Part shown: piece after piece, positions 16,560 through 23,921 of the stretch | Layout: each line of letters opens with the position of its first letter | Position numbering within the stretch: position 1 is the first letter of the stretch | Assembly: GCA_028686345.1 (NCBI GenBank) | Contig: JAQUCE010000036.1 | Span: 1 to 42,219, forward strand | Origin: Kiritimatiellia bacterium | Lineage (GTDB): Bacteria > Verrucomicrobiota > Kiritimatiellia > RFP12 > UBA1067 | Direction: 5' to 3' | DNA: 42,219 nucleotides | Position numbers and translations under genes: made by a program | The notes under the pieces: model-generated | What the model saw: only the letters and a program-made list of their open reading frames with translations | Told to the model about the DNA's origin: nothing | Database searches by the model: none

Positions 16560-16579
16560 CAATAAAGGAGCACCAAAAA

Positions 16580-18541
16580 ATGATGAAACCTATGAAAATT
16601 GCTTTGCTTGCAGCGCTGCTCCCGCTCCTCAACGGCATGGGCGAGACACAGTGCTGGCTGGATGAACTGGAGCTCACCACCATGACCAGCGGGTGGGGGC
16701 GGCCTCGCGCCAACCGCTCGGTTGAGGGTAACCCTCTGACCATCGACGGACAGCACTTCAAACGCGGTGTCGGCACCCATGCTGAGAGCTGGTTTGTGCT
16801 GCAGGCGGACGGACAGGCACTCGGCTTTGAGGCCATGGTGGGAATCGACGATGAAACCGGTGGCCGCGGCAATGGGTCGGTCGTTTTCCGGGTCTATGCT
16901 GACCAGCGAGTGGTGGCTGAAACCAAGCAGGCGCGCGCTACCCAGAGGGCCAAGTCCATCAAGGCCGACCTCACGGGCGCGAAGCTGGTAATCCTGCATG
17001 TCTCGGATGGCGGCGATGGCATCAGCTATGATCACGCCAACTGGTGCGATGCCCGTTTCACCCTGCGGGATGGGGCGGTGTTAACCCCGACTGATAAACA
17101 GCTAACCCGGCAGATGGGAGTTCTCACGCCAGCCGCCCCTGAAACCCCGCGCATCAACGGCGCCCGTATTTTCGGCGTGCGGCCTAACAAGCCCGTGCTG
17201 TTCACCATCCCGGCCACCGGGGTTCGACCAATCAAGTTTTCCGCCGAAAACTTGCCCCCAGGCCTGACACTTGACAGTGCCACCGGCAGGTTTACCGGGA
17301 GTGTCCGCCAGCCAGGCACCTATAAGATCGCCCTGTCAGCGCAAAACGCCGAGGGCAAAGATCAGCGCGAGTGGCGGCTGGTTGTAGGCGAAACCATTGC
17401 CTTGACACCCCCCATGGGGTGGAACTCCTGGAACTGCTTTGCCGGGGCTGTCACTGCTGCGCATATCCGCCAGGCAGCCGATGCCATGATTAAAAGCGGG
17501 TTGGCGGATCATGGCTGGAGCTATATAAACATCGATGATTTCTGGCAGACCAACCCGGAGGCGCAGGATGACCCCTCGTTGCAGGGCGCGGCGCGCAGCG
17601 CGGATGGGACGATCCTGCCCAACAAGCGCTTTCCGAATATGCGAGAGCTGGCTGATTATGTCCATAACCTCGGACTTAAGATCGGGCTCTACTCCTCGCC
17701 CGGCCCGACCACCTGTGGTGGCTGCATCGGGAGCTGGCAACACGAAGCTCAGGATGCGCGCACCTATGCTGAGTGGGGCTTCGACTACCTTAAATATGAT
17801 CTGTGCAGCTATCCCTCGGTGGGCGACATCTCCAACCTGAAAGGGATAATGCGCCCCTACCTGCTGATGGACAAACATCTAAGGGCCCAGAACCGCGATA
17901 TCATTCACAGCATCTGCCAATACGGCCTGGCCAACGTCTCGGCCTGGGGCGCTAAAGCAGGCCAAAGCTGGCGCACCACCTATGACATCACCGACACCTG
18001 GGAGAGCATGACCGGAATCCTCGATGCGCAGGATGGACTCGAACTCTTTGCCGCGCCCGGCAGCTGGAACGACCCGGACATGCTGATTGTCGGCATGGTC
18101 GGCTGGGGCGATCTCCACCCAACGCGTCTGACACCCAACCAGCAATACACCCATGTCTCGCTCTGGTGCCTGCTCTGCTCCCCCCTGCTGATCGGCTGCG
18201 ACATGACCCAGCTTGACGACTTCACCCTCAGCCTGCTGACCAACGATGAGGTGATTGAGGTCAATCAGGATCCTCTTGGTCAACAGGCGGCGCGGGTTGA
18301 AAAGAGCGAGACCCAGGAGGTGTGGGCCAAAAAAATGGAGGACGGCAGCACGGTTGTCGGAGTGATCAACCGCAGCTTTATGACCAGCACACTCACGATT
18401 GACTTTAAGGCGCTCGGGCTGCAAGGTCGGCAGCGGGTGCGCGACCTCTGGCGCCAGCGTGATGAGGGAACCTTTGAAGCCAGTTATCAGGCGGAGGTCT
18501 TTGGGCATGGTACGCAATTGGTGCGGCTTTTCCAGGAGTAA
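16580..18541 (+). CDS. Secreted GH27 alpha-galactosidase with NPCBM and Ig-like domains
   Basis: A 653-aa enzyme predicted to hydrolyse terminal alpha-galactosyl groups of oligo- and polysaccharides outside the cytoplasm. An N-terminal signal peptide is followed by an NPCBM sugar-binding domain (about residues 30-160). A putative Ig domain (about 190-275; FSAENLPPGLTLDSATGRF) comes next. The GH27 barrel starts at TPPMGWNSWN (residue about 277). Asp407 in YLKYDLC aligns with the nucleophile, and Asp469 in TTYDITDTW aligns with the acid/base. GSWNDPDML is the conserved late barrel motif, and a C-terminal beta domain follows. Start: ATG 16580 with AAAGGAG 9 nt upstream; an earlier in-frame GTG lies inside the repeat. 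No transporter or regulator is adjacent. Confidence 0.93.
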   Translation: MMKPMKIALLAALLPLLNGMGETQCWLDELELTTMTSGWGRPRANRSVEGNPLTIDGQHFKRGVGTHAESWFVLQADGQALGFEAMVGIDDETGGRGNGSVVFRVYADQRVVAETKQARATQRAKSIKADLTGAKLVILHVSDGGDGISYDHANWCDARFTLRDGAVLTPTDKQLTRQMGVLTPAAPETPRINGARIFGVRPNKPVLFTIPATGVRPIKFSAENLPPGLTLDSATGRFTGSVRQPGTYKIALSAQNAEGKDQREWRLVVGETIALTPPMGWNSWNCFAGAVTAAHIRQAADAMIKSGLADHGWSYINIDDFWQTNPEAQDDPSLQGAARSADGTILPNKRFPNMRELADYVHNLGLKIGLYSSPGPTTCGGCIGSWQHEAQDARTYAEWGFDYLKYDLCSYPSVGDISNLKGIMRPYLLMDKHLRAQNRDIIHSICQYGLANVSAWGAKAGQSWRTTYDITDTWESMTGILDAQDGLELFAAPGSWNDPDMLIVGMVGWGDLHPTRLTPNQQYTHVSLWCLLCSPLLIGCDMTQLDDFTLSLLTNDEVIEVNQDPLGQQAARVEKSETQEVWAKKMEDGSTVVGVINRSFMTSTLTIDFKALGLQGRQRVRDLWRQRDEGTFEASYQAEVFGHGTQLVRLFQE

Positions 18542-18616
18542 GAGAGGTTAAAGAAACAGAGATGGTTAAAGAGGTTAAAGCAGAGCAATTCTTATTATGG
18601 CCGCACCCCTGTTAAG

Positions 18617-18682
18617 AAGACACGCTAAAGCGTGAACTACATACTGTTTGCTGCGTATGTAGTTCACGCTTTAGCGTGTCTT
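18617..18682. repeat. Perfect 28-bp inverted repeat (hairpin)
   Basis: Arms 18617-18644 and 18655-18682 are perfectly complementary over 28 bp around a 10-nt loop (TGTTTGCTGC). Each arm itself contains the palindrome CACGCTAAAGCGTG. It lies 75 bp after the alpha-galactosidase stop. No T-tract follows, so a simple intrinsic terminator is unlikely; an extragenic repeat or cruciform-forming element fits better. Confidence 0.9.
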
Positions 18683-18876
18683 AGGGAACGCGCCAGCCGA
18701 GTGATTAGCAGGTCGAAGCTGTAGGGCGCGGTCCGTGACCGCGCCGGCAAAGCGATAATGTAGTGCAATGCGAGCCGTAAGCAGCCAGGTGGCGCACCAA
18801 AAACGAGCCCCGCGGTCACGGCCCGCGGCTACAGTGCTTCGCAAGCTGTAAGGAACGTGCCAGCCGAGTTACAGGC
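18681..18876. repeat. GC-rich inverted-repeat element with flanking direct repeats
   Basis: Inverted copies of GTAGGGCGCGGTCCGTGACC (from about 18718) and GGTCACGGCCCGCGGCTACA (to about 18834) are enclosed by imperfect direct repeats with the core GGAACGYGCCAGCCGAGT (about 18685 and 18851). The arrangement resembles a small miniature element, but I found no gene in it. The rest of 18542-19059 holds simple GTCACCAGGTCACCAG repeats only. Confidence 0.6.
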
Positions 18877-19059
18877 AAGCCCGCCGCGGGGCGCGCCCCG
18901 AAAAAATGATGGGTTAACTCAATGGTCATCTGCATCGGGGTCCGGGCCAGTAAGCAATGCCACCCAGTCACCAAGTCACCAGGTCACCAGGTCAAAAAGC
19001 AGCTTGTAGCCCGGACGCGGAGCAACTTGCAAAGAATTAAAATCAGGATTAGGAAAAAC

Positions 19060-20439
19060 ATGCAAAAAATAGAGAACTTTGATTTGATTGTGATTGGCTC
19101 GGGAGGCGGGCTGCCAGTCGCGCTGGCGGCGGCTAAGCGCGGCTTGAAGGTCGCGCTCATCGAACGCGATGCACTGGGCGGCACCTGCCTGAACCGCGGC
19201 TGCATACCATCCAAGATGGTCATCTATCCGGGTGAGCTGGCTGATGAGATCCGCGAGGCGAGCCGCATCAACATCAAGGTTTCAGAGCCTGAAATTAATT
19301 TCTCGGATCTCATCGGGCGCACAGCGCGCGAGGTGGCGGGAATTCGCCTTCAGCTCCAAGATGGTCTGACCCGCTATCCAACGCTGGAACGGATTGCGGC
19401 AACCGCGTCATTTGAGAGCAATCATGTGCTGCGTGTCAACTCCCGCCGGCTCACAGCACCGCGTATTCTGATTGCCACCGGAGCCGAGCCCCAGATCCCC
19501 GAGATCGCTGGGCTCGCTGATGTGCCGTATATGACCAGCACCGAGGCGCTGACAAATCCGCGCCTCCCCCGCAAGCTGCTGGTAATCGGAGCCGGCTACA
19601 TCGCAGTCGAACTCGGCTATGCGTATGGGGCGGCCGGCAGCGCGGTCGAGTTTATTGTGCGAAGCCGTTTGCTACGGCATGAGGACAGTGAGATTGCGGC
19701 TGAATTCACCAAAAGTTTTACCGGGCGCCATGTGTGCCACAACGGCTGGCACCCCTGCGACGTCAGCTTTGACGGACAGAGCTACGCGCTGGAGTGCACG
19801 CATGCGACAGAGGGCAAACGCACCTTCACCGGCGATGCCCTGCTGGTTGCCACTGGAGTTACTCCCCTGACGCAGGAGCTCGGGCTTGAAAACACGGATA
19901 TTCAGCGCGATAAAACCGGGCAGATTCGGGTGAACTCCTTTTTAGAGACCCATGTTTCCGGGGTTTATGCGCTGGGGGATGTTGTGGGCAACTACCTGTT
20001 CCGGCACACAGCCAACTACGAAGCGCAATACCTGATTCGCACCCTGATCGAGGGCGCGCCAGCTGTTGCGCTGGATTACGGTCCAGTGCCCCACGCGGTG
20101 TTCACCCGTCCTGAGATCGCCGGGGTGGGAGTGCGTGAACAGGATGTTGCGGAGCGCGGGGATGAGATCATTATTGGACGAGCCACATTTGCAGAGAGCA
20201 ACGCGGGGGTGGCCCGCGGTCTGAAAGAAGGGTTGGCGAAGATCATTGTTCAGCGCTCGGAGCTCAAGCTGCTGGGTTGCCACATTATGGGTGACGAAGC
20301 CGCCACCCTGCTGCATATGATGATACCGCTGCTCAAGTGCGGGGCAACACTCACTGAGATGCTGGATCTGATCTACATCCATCCCGCACTCTCTGAGATC
20401 CTGCGCGATGCGGCGCGCGATGCGCAAGCGCAAGTGTAG
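19060..20439 (+). CDS. Dihydrolipoamide dehydrogenase-type FAD disulfide oxidoreductase
   Basis: A 459-aa class I pyridine nucleotide-disulfide oxidoreductase. FAD-binding LIVIGSGGGLPVALAAAKRG is near the N terminus. The redox pair is GGTCLNRGCIPSK. The NAD(P)H-binding motif is LLVIGAGYIAVELGYAYGAA, and the second FAD motif is YALGDVVGN. The dimer-interface base is present as IHPALSEI (His-Pro-x-Leu-Ser-Glu). The GSGGG start and KMVIYPGELADEIREA segment resemble a divergent bacterial/archaeal lipoyl or low-molecular-weight thiol reductase group, so the substrate is uncertain. No pyruvate- or glycine-complex genes are adjacent. I chose the ATG at 19060 because homology starts at ENFDLIVIG; the longer frame to 18922 is repeat sequence. 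No membrane segment. Confidence 0.85.
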   Translation: MQKIENFDLIVIGSGGGLPVALAAAKRGLKVALIERDALGGTCLNRGCIPSKMVIYPGELADEIREASRINIKVSEPEINFSDLIGRTAREVAGIRLQLQDGLTRYPTLERIAATASFESNHVLRVNSRRLTAPRILIATGAEPQIPEIAGLADVPYMTSTEALTNPRLPRKLLVIGAGYIAVELGYAYGAAGSAVEFIVRSRLLRHEDSEIAAEFTKSFTGRHVCHNGWHPCDVSFDGQSYALECTHATEGKRTFTGDALLVATGVTPLTQELGLENTDIQRDKTGQIRVNSFLETHVSGVYALGDVVGNYLFRHTANYEAQYLIRTLIEGAPAVALDYGPVPHAVFTRPEIAGVGVREQDVAERGDEIIIGRATFAESNAGVARGLKEGLAKIIVQRSELKLLGCHIMGDEAATLLHMMIPLLKCGATLTEMLDLIYIHPALSEILRDAARDAQAQV

Positions 20440-20504
20440 CGCAATGTGATCGTTGGAAACCCGCAAAACTACAGCTCCGATTGCCATAGGAGCCTGATTT
20501 GATT

Positions 20505-20937
20505 CTATCGGACTACTATCACGGTGCCTGAGTCATGCGGAATCACGTTGATATTGATGTCTCCAATATATGAACCGCTGTTGTGCAAGCGGACAATCAT
20601 CCCGTGCCACTAGTCAGCACTCTATTTCCGCAGTTGGCCATAGGATCTACGACAGCAGTGATTCTGATCTGGCTGTCGGCGCTCAACCTTTGACAGAGCA
20701 TTCGTGTCTTCTATGAGTTCTTCAGCTCGTGATAGCCTATGATTGCCATCAATACAGCGAATTGGTTTCGGATGCACTTAATGAAAAAGAGTGCGCCCCT
20801 TTGCTCTGCGCAATTTTCTTTTGCAGATGGGCGGCATCCTGTGTTAAAAATCAGGGGATAAGGCGTAAGAAGAGCGTGCGCCCTGGAGTAAAAGTGCCTG
20901 CGGAGTGAATCTTTGCGGAGAGCGTCTGCTCGCCCAT
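20505..20937 (-). pseudogene. Decayed gene downstream of gspE
   Basis: An ATG 2 nt after the gspE stop opens a frame reading MGEQTLSAKIHSAGTFTPGR and on to LIP. It is then broken by a TGA and continues in the same frame (DAAHLQKKIAQSKGAHSFSL and on) to a second stop. Further down, two short overlapping frames (SADSQIRITAVVDPM, 20597-20701; LHNSGSYIGDININVIPHD, 20505-20600) look like one protein split by a frameshift. The tight spacing to gspE suggests a former operon partner. I do not recognise the family. The protein-like composition over consecutive frames is the only evidence of former coding. Confidence 0.4.
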
Positions 20938-20939
20938 GA

Positions 20940-22142
20940 TTACCGTGAGAAACAGAGCTTTTTCGCTTCAGCGATTGAAACGGTTCCACATGCGGCTTTT
21001 TGAAGGGCGTTGGCTTCGAGGCTTTGGTGGCCCTCAGCTGCAATGCGTTTGCAAAACTCCAACCGGTTGTCGCCGCGGCTGATCGCTTCCGAAAGTTCCG
21101 CTCCTATGGGTGTGATTTCATAGATACCGATACGTCCGGCATAGCCGTAGTTGTCGCACTCTCCACATCCAACGGCTTTCGATACTGTGACTGGTGGAGT
21201 CAGGCCGTGCTTTTCATACAAGGCACACTCGCTCGGAGTTGGTTCCCGCTGCCGGGAGCATTTCCGGCAGACCCTGCGCAGGAGTTCCTGGGTAATCACG
21301 AGGCGCAGCGCGCCGCTCAATACGTACTTCGGCACAGAGTAATGCTTGAGAGCGTCGATTGCCATGGCGGCATCTGTCGCGTGGATGGTGGCAACAACCA
21401 GACGTCCGGCAAGTGCAGCGCGGGCAGCCGTTATGGCAGAGTTCTCGTCGCGGATCTCGCCGATGAGAATCGCGTCGGGGTCCATTCGGAGCAAGACACG
21501 CAACCCTGCCTGCATGTCGAGTTCATGGTGCTGATTGACCTGAAGCTGTCGGATCCCGGGGAGTCTGAATTCCACCGGGTCTTCAATTGAGACAACGATA
21601 TTCCGCTGCAGGTCAAGGGCGTTGGCAAGTGCGTACAAGGTGCTTGTCTTTCCAGTGCCTGTTCCTCCGGCAACGAGGATCAGTCCGTGTCCGCGATATA
21701 TAGCGTCCGAAATATGCTGCAGGTTCTCTGCCCGCATCCCCAGGTTCTCTAAGTCGAGAACGGTACGGTCTGCTGCCAGAAAACGTAAGTGGGCGGCTGC
21801 CCGCACTCCAACAGGGATAATGGAAACACGGATACGAAAGTCGCCCCACTCGCTTTGAAGCTCAATATCACTTTCGAGGGGGACGAAAGAGTGATCGGTG
21901 TTCAGATTGGCGGCAACTTTAATCTGGTTGATGATCCGGCCTCTCTGATCAGCCTGGATGAGCTCTTTCCGCTGCAGAATCCCATCAACTCGAAAGCGGA
22001 GGACCTCCTCAGACGGCGCGGGATCAAAGTGAATATCGGTGGCGCGCTCGGTGAGCGCGATACGAAGCACGGATCGCAACGGCTCCGGCAGGTCGTTAAA
22101 CTTCCGTGCTGTGTGAACAGCACGTTGCGGAAGCGGGTTCAT
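20940..22142 (-). CDS. GspE/PulE/PilB-type secretion ATPase (solitary)
   Basis: A 400-aa ATPase of the type II secretion/type IV pilus superfamily, which powers pseudopilus or pilus assembly at the inner membrane. Motifs: ATDIHFDP (34-41), Walker A GGTGTGKT (159-166), Asp-box region SIEDPVEF, Walker B LIGEIRDE (227-234), His box ATIHATDAAMAIDAL (251-265) and the tetracysteine zinc site (Cys292, Cys295, Cys326, Cys329). It is shorter than typical GspE/PilB (500-570 aa) and lacks the N-terminal GspL/GspII-E domain, so partner contacts differ. Strong ribosome-binding site AAGGAGG before the ATG. No pilin, prepilin peptidase or secretin genes are nearby. Upstream is a deleted htrA and downstream a decayed gene, so it may be an orphan. 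Confidence 0.88.
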   Translation of the reverse strand: MNPLPQRAVHTARKFNDLPEPLRSVLRIALTERATDIHFDPAPSEEVLRFRVDGILQRKELIQADQRGRIINQIKVAANLNTDHSFVPLESDIELQSEWGDFRIRVSIIPVGVRAAAHLRFLAADRTVLDLENLGMRAENLQHISDAIYRGHGLILVAGGTGTGKTSTLYALANALDLQRNIVVSIEDPVEFRLPGIRQLQVNQHHELDMQAGLRVLLRMDPDAILIGEIRDENSAITAARAALAGRLVVATIHATDAAMAIDALKHYSVPKYVLSGALRLVITQELLRRVCRKCSRQREPTPSECALYEKHGLTPPVTVSKAVGCGECDNYGYAGRIGIYEITPIGAELSEAISRGDNRLEFCKRIAAEGHQSLEANALQKAACGTVSIAEAKKLCFSR

Positions 22143-22188
22143 CAGAAACCTCCTTTTATATGAAATGACGGTTGTCTGCCATTTTTTG

Positions 22189-22388
22189 TTAAGTCACTGG
22201 TTTGCGGTTTGCACTAATGATCAGGTTGCCAGGTTGAACACCCGCCTGCCCGGCAAGGCTGCCTTGCTCCACGTTCGTCACGACAACCCCGGCATCCTCT
22301 TCATAACCGTATTTCTGAGCCTTGTCCCATCTGTAAGAGCTGCGATACAAGTATAAATTCTTTGATCTCTGCGATATCTTGTGTTCAT
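22189..22388 (-). pseudogene. Internally deleted htrA (Do-family serine protease) remnant
   Basis: One nucleotide after the hsp20 stop (TAAAATG), an ATG with AGGAGA upstream starts MNTRYRRDQRIYTCIAAL, plausible as the start of an exported protein. After about 60 bp the sequence, in another frame, encodes YGYEEDAGVVVTNVEQGS and then AGVQPGNLIISANRKPVT before a stop. This is the signature of the second PDZ domain of DegP/DegQ/HtrA proteases. The catalytic His-Asp-Ser domain and first PDZ are absent. I infer a former hsp20-htrA operon in which htrA lost its middle. The PDZ identification is fairly firm; the N-terminal assignment is inference. Confidence 0.65.
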
Positions 22389-22389
22389 T

Positions 22390-23055
22390 TTATCTCTCCT
22401 GTTTTGCCTTTAGAATCTCTATGTAAAGTATCCCCTTTTTGTTTTCTGAGGTCATCTTATCGGCCTGAACAGAACCCGGAAGCATTATTGTGCGGCTAAA
22501 TTTGCCGCTGCGGCGCTCCTGCCGGAGCATCTTTCCATCCTCTTCATCCCGGATCTCCGACTCAACAGAGCCTGAGATTGTGAGCTCCTCTCCGTCCAGA
22601 TTGATATCAAGTTGCGATTCCTCAGCTCCTGGCAGATCGACCGTAACGAGGTAGCGATCACCTTTATCTTCAATGTTGACAGAGGGCGAAAACGTGTGGG
22701 TGCCGAAAAAGCTCCCGAAACCATCGCTCTTCTGGAACCGGTTGTAGGCATTACCGAACATCTGGTTGATGCGGTCATGCATGGAGTGCATCTCCTTGAA
22801 CGGATCCCAATCATCAAGGTTCCAGTCAAACGGGTCGCGGGCGAACAGGTCTTTGGCCGGTGCGGGCGTTCCAGCAGATTTCCCCTTGTCATCAGATGCG
22901 ACAGCACGGGGAGCGGAAGCTTTTTCGCCAATGTCTCTGCGGAGCTCTTTCCGCAGCCCAAGCATGGCGATGCTCTGCACCACGACGGCAGCAAGCAGAA
23001 CAACCACAAGTGTTGTGAGCAAGGTAAGTTTGTTGCTGTTGTTATTGTCTTTCAT
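22390..23055 (-). CDS. Membrane-anchored small heat-shock protein (Hsp20/alpha-crystallin)
   Basis: A 221-aa Hsp20-family chaperone with an unusual N terminus: one membrane helix (LTLLTTLVVVLLAAVVVQSI, about residues 10-29) that should anchor it in the inner membrane. A charged linker and the region MHSMHDRINQMFGNAYNRFQ follow. The alpha-crystallin domain covers about residues 122-215 (SVNIEDKGDRYLVTVDLPGA, ELTISGSVESE, SRTIMLPGSVQADKMTSENK), with the conserved G-x-L near GILYIEIL. It probably holds unfolded envelope proteins. Typical cytoplasmic sHsps are 140-170 aa without a membrane segment. Strong AAAGGAGGT precedes the ATG. A sigma-54-type promoter lies about 80 bp upstream, and a deleted htrA follows 1 nt after the stop. 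Confidence 0.9.
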   Translation of the reverse strand: MKDNNNSNKLTLLTTLVVVLLAAVVVQSIAMLGLRKELRRDIGEKASAPRAVASDDKGKSAGTPAPAKDLFARDPFDWNLDDWDPFKEMHSMHDRINQMFGNAYNRFQKSDGFGSFFGTHTFSPSVNIEDKGDRYLVTVDLPGAEESQLDINLDGEELTISGSVESEIRDEEDGKMLRQERRSGKFSRTIMLPGSVQADKMTSENKKGILYIEILKAKQER

Positions 23056-23133
23056 CTCTAACCTCCTTTCGCAGTGTATGACCGAGTGATACGCATTTTT
23101 TTTACATACCTCTTAACGTGACGCCTTGTAACT

Positions 23134-23150
23134 AGCAAATAATGTGCCAA
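23134..23150 (-). promoter_or_regulatory. Sigma-54-type (-24/-12) promoter for hsp20
   Basis: On the minus strand, TTGGCACATTATTTGCT matches the RpoN consensus YTGGCACGRNNNTTGCW at 15 of 17 positions, with exactly 10 nt between the invariant GG and GC. Its -12 element is about 80 bp before the hsp20 ATG. A short palindrome, CTGTAATACAG, lies about 40 bp further upstream (23188-23198) and could be an activator site. RpoN-dependent transcription would need an enhancer-binding activator not encoded here. Confidence 0.6.
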
Positions 23151-23461
23151 TATGGTCATAAGGAGGGTTGTTTTTGAAATTAAAGCACTGTAATACAGCA
23201 CGTTAAATGTATGGTAGGCAGTAGCGAAGAAAAGTCGGTCAAAACAAGACTCGTGTCGTCCTGACACATTTTATTCGCGTTAAGTGCGTCATAATGGCCC
23301 GTTTTTGGCCAGAAATGCCTAGAAAATAACCTAGTGCACCCTCTGTGCTCCTCGGCATGGCACGCCGTAGCCTTGGCATCGGAGGGTGTCTCAGTGGCAA
23401 AAAACCGATTATCTGCCTGTGCGCAGCAAAAAACCAGAAACACAAAGATACAAAAAGTGTA

Positions 23462-23644
23462 AAACATGAAAAATTTCCAAATCTTAAACCGACATTAAAA
23501 TCTGTGTCGATAAGATTGCCACAAACTATGATTGATGACTTGAAGGTTTTAGCAAATAAACGTGATATTCCTTATCAAAGTCTGTCAAAAATGTATTTAG
23601 CATGGGGTATTCAATCTGAAAAAAATAATAATAAGCTAACATAA
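23462..23644 (+). pseudogene. C-terminal half of a CopG/BrnA-type antitoxin
   Basis: The frame encodes KHEKFPNLKPTLKSVSIRLP and then DDLKVLANKRDIPYQSLSKM. This is the ribbon-helix-helix part of CopG/BrnA-type antitoxins, which bind operator DNA and neutralise a cognate toxin. The usual N-terminal region of about 40-50 residues is missing: in-frame sequence upstream (to 23345) is unlike the family and has only distant ATGs. No toxin gene (BrnT, RelE or similar) is on either side. I read this as a truncated, probably unexpressed remnant, though a non-canonical start cannot be excluded. Confidence 0.6.
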
Positions 23645-23781
23645 AGAAGCCTTTAATGTTCGCCCTCCACTACCTTTTAGCGGCTCTTTCGAGCCCGCTC
23701 ACCTTTCAGGCCTTAAGCGGTTCCGCCGAAGCGTTATCTTTCCAACTGTTATCAAGTCGGGGTTGGACTAACTGCTTGATT

Positions 23782-23859
23782 CACACCAAAATTTCGTCTA
23801 CCATAACCGAAGTTACAGCAACCAAAGTTAAAGTTGACATTACTTTCAATTTTGGTGTG
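23782..23859. repeat. 12-bp perfect inverted repeat pair (CACACCAAAATT / AATTTTGGTGTG)
   Basis: The arms at 23782-23793 and 23848-23859 enclose 54 bp without coding potential. The pair may be a small hairpin or ends of a decayed element. It lies 60 bp before the CurA-like gene. Nothing else is recognised in 23645-23921. Confidence 0.5.
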
Positions 23860-23921
23860 CTCTCGCAGCGCACCAACAAGCAAGCGGGCAAGCCCGGCAC
23901 ACAACCATAAAGGGACATACA

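Noticed and set aside
18922..19059. N-terminal extension of the dihydrolipoamide dehydrogenase-like protein
   Set aside because: The extension is encoded by GTCACCAGGTCACC simple repeats and lacks homology; the ATG at 19060 fits the family start.
23645..23860. Integron attC-like site after the antitoxin remnant (GTTGGAC and CCAAC motifs)
   Set aside because: The core-site motifs are badly spaced and the expected paired L''/L' boxes are absent; there is no integrase and no further cassettes.
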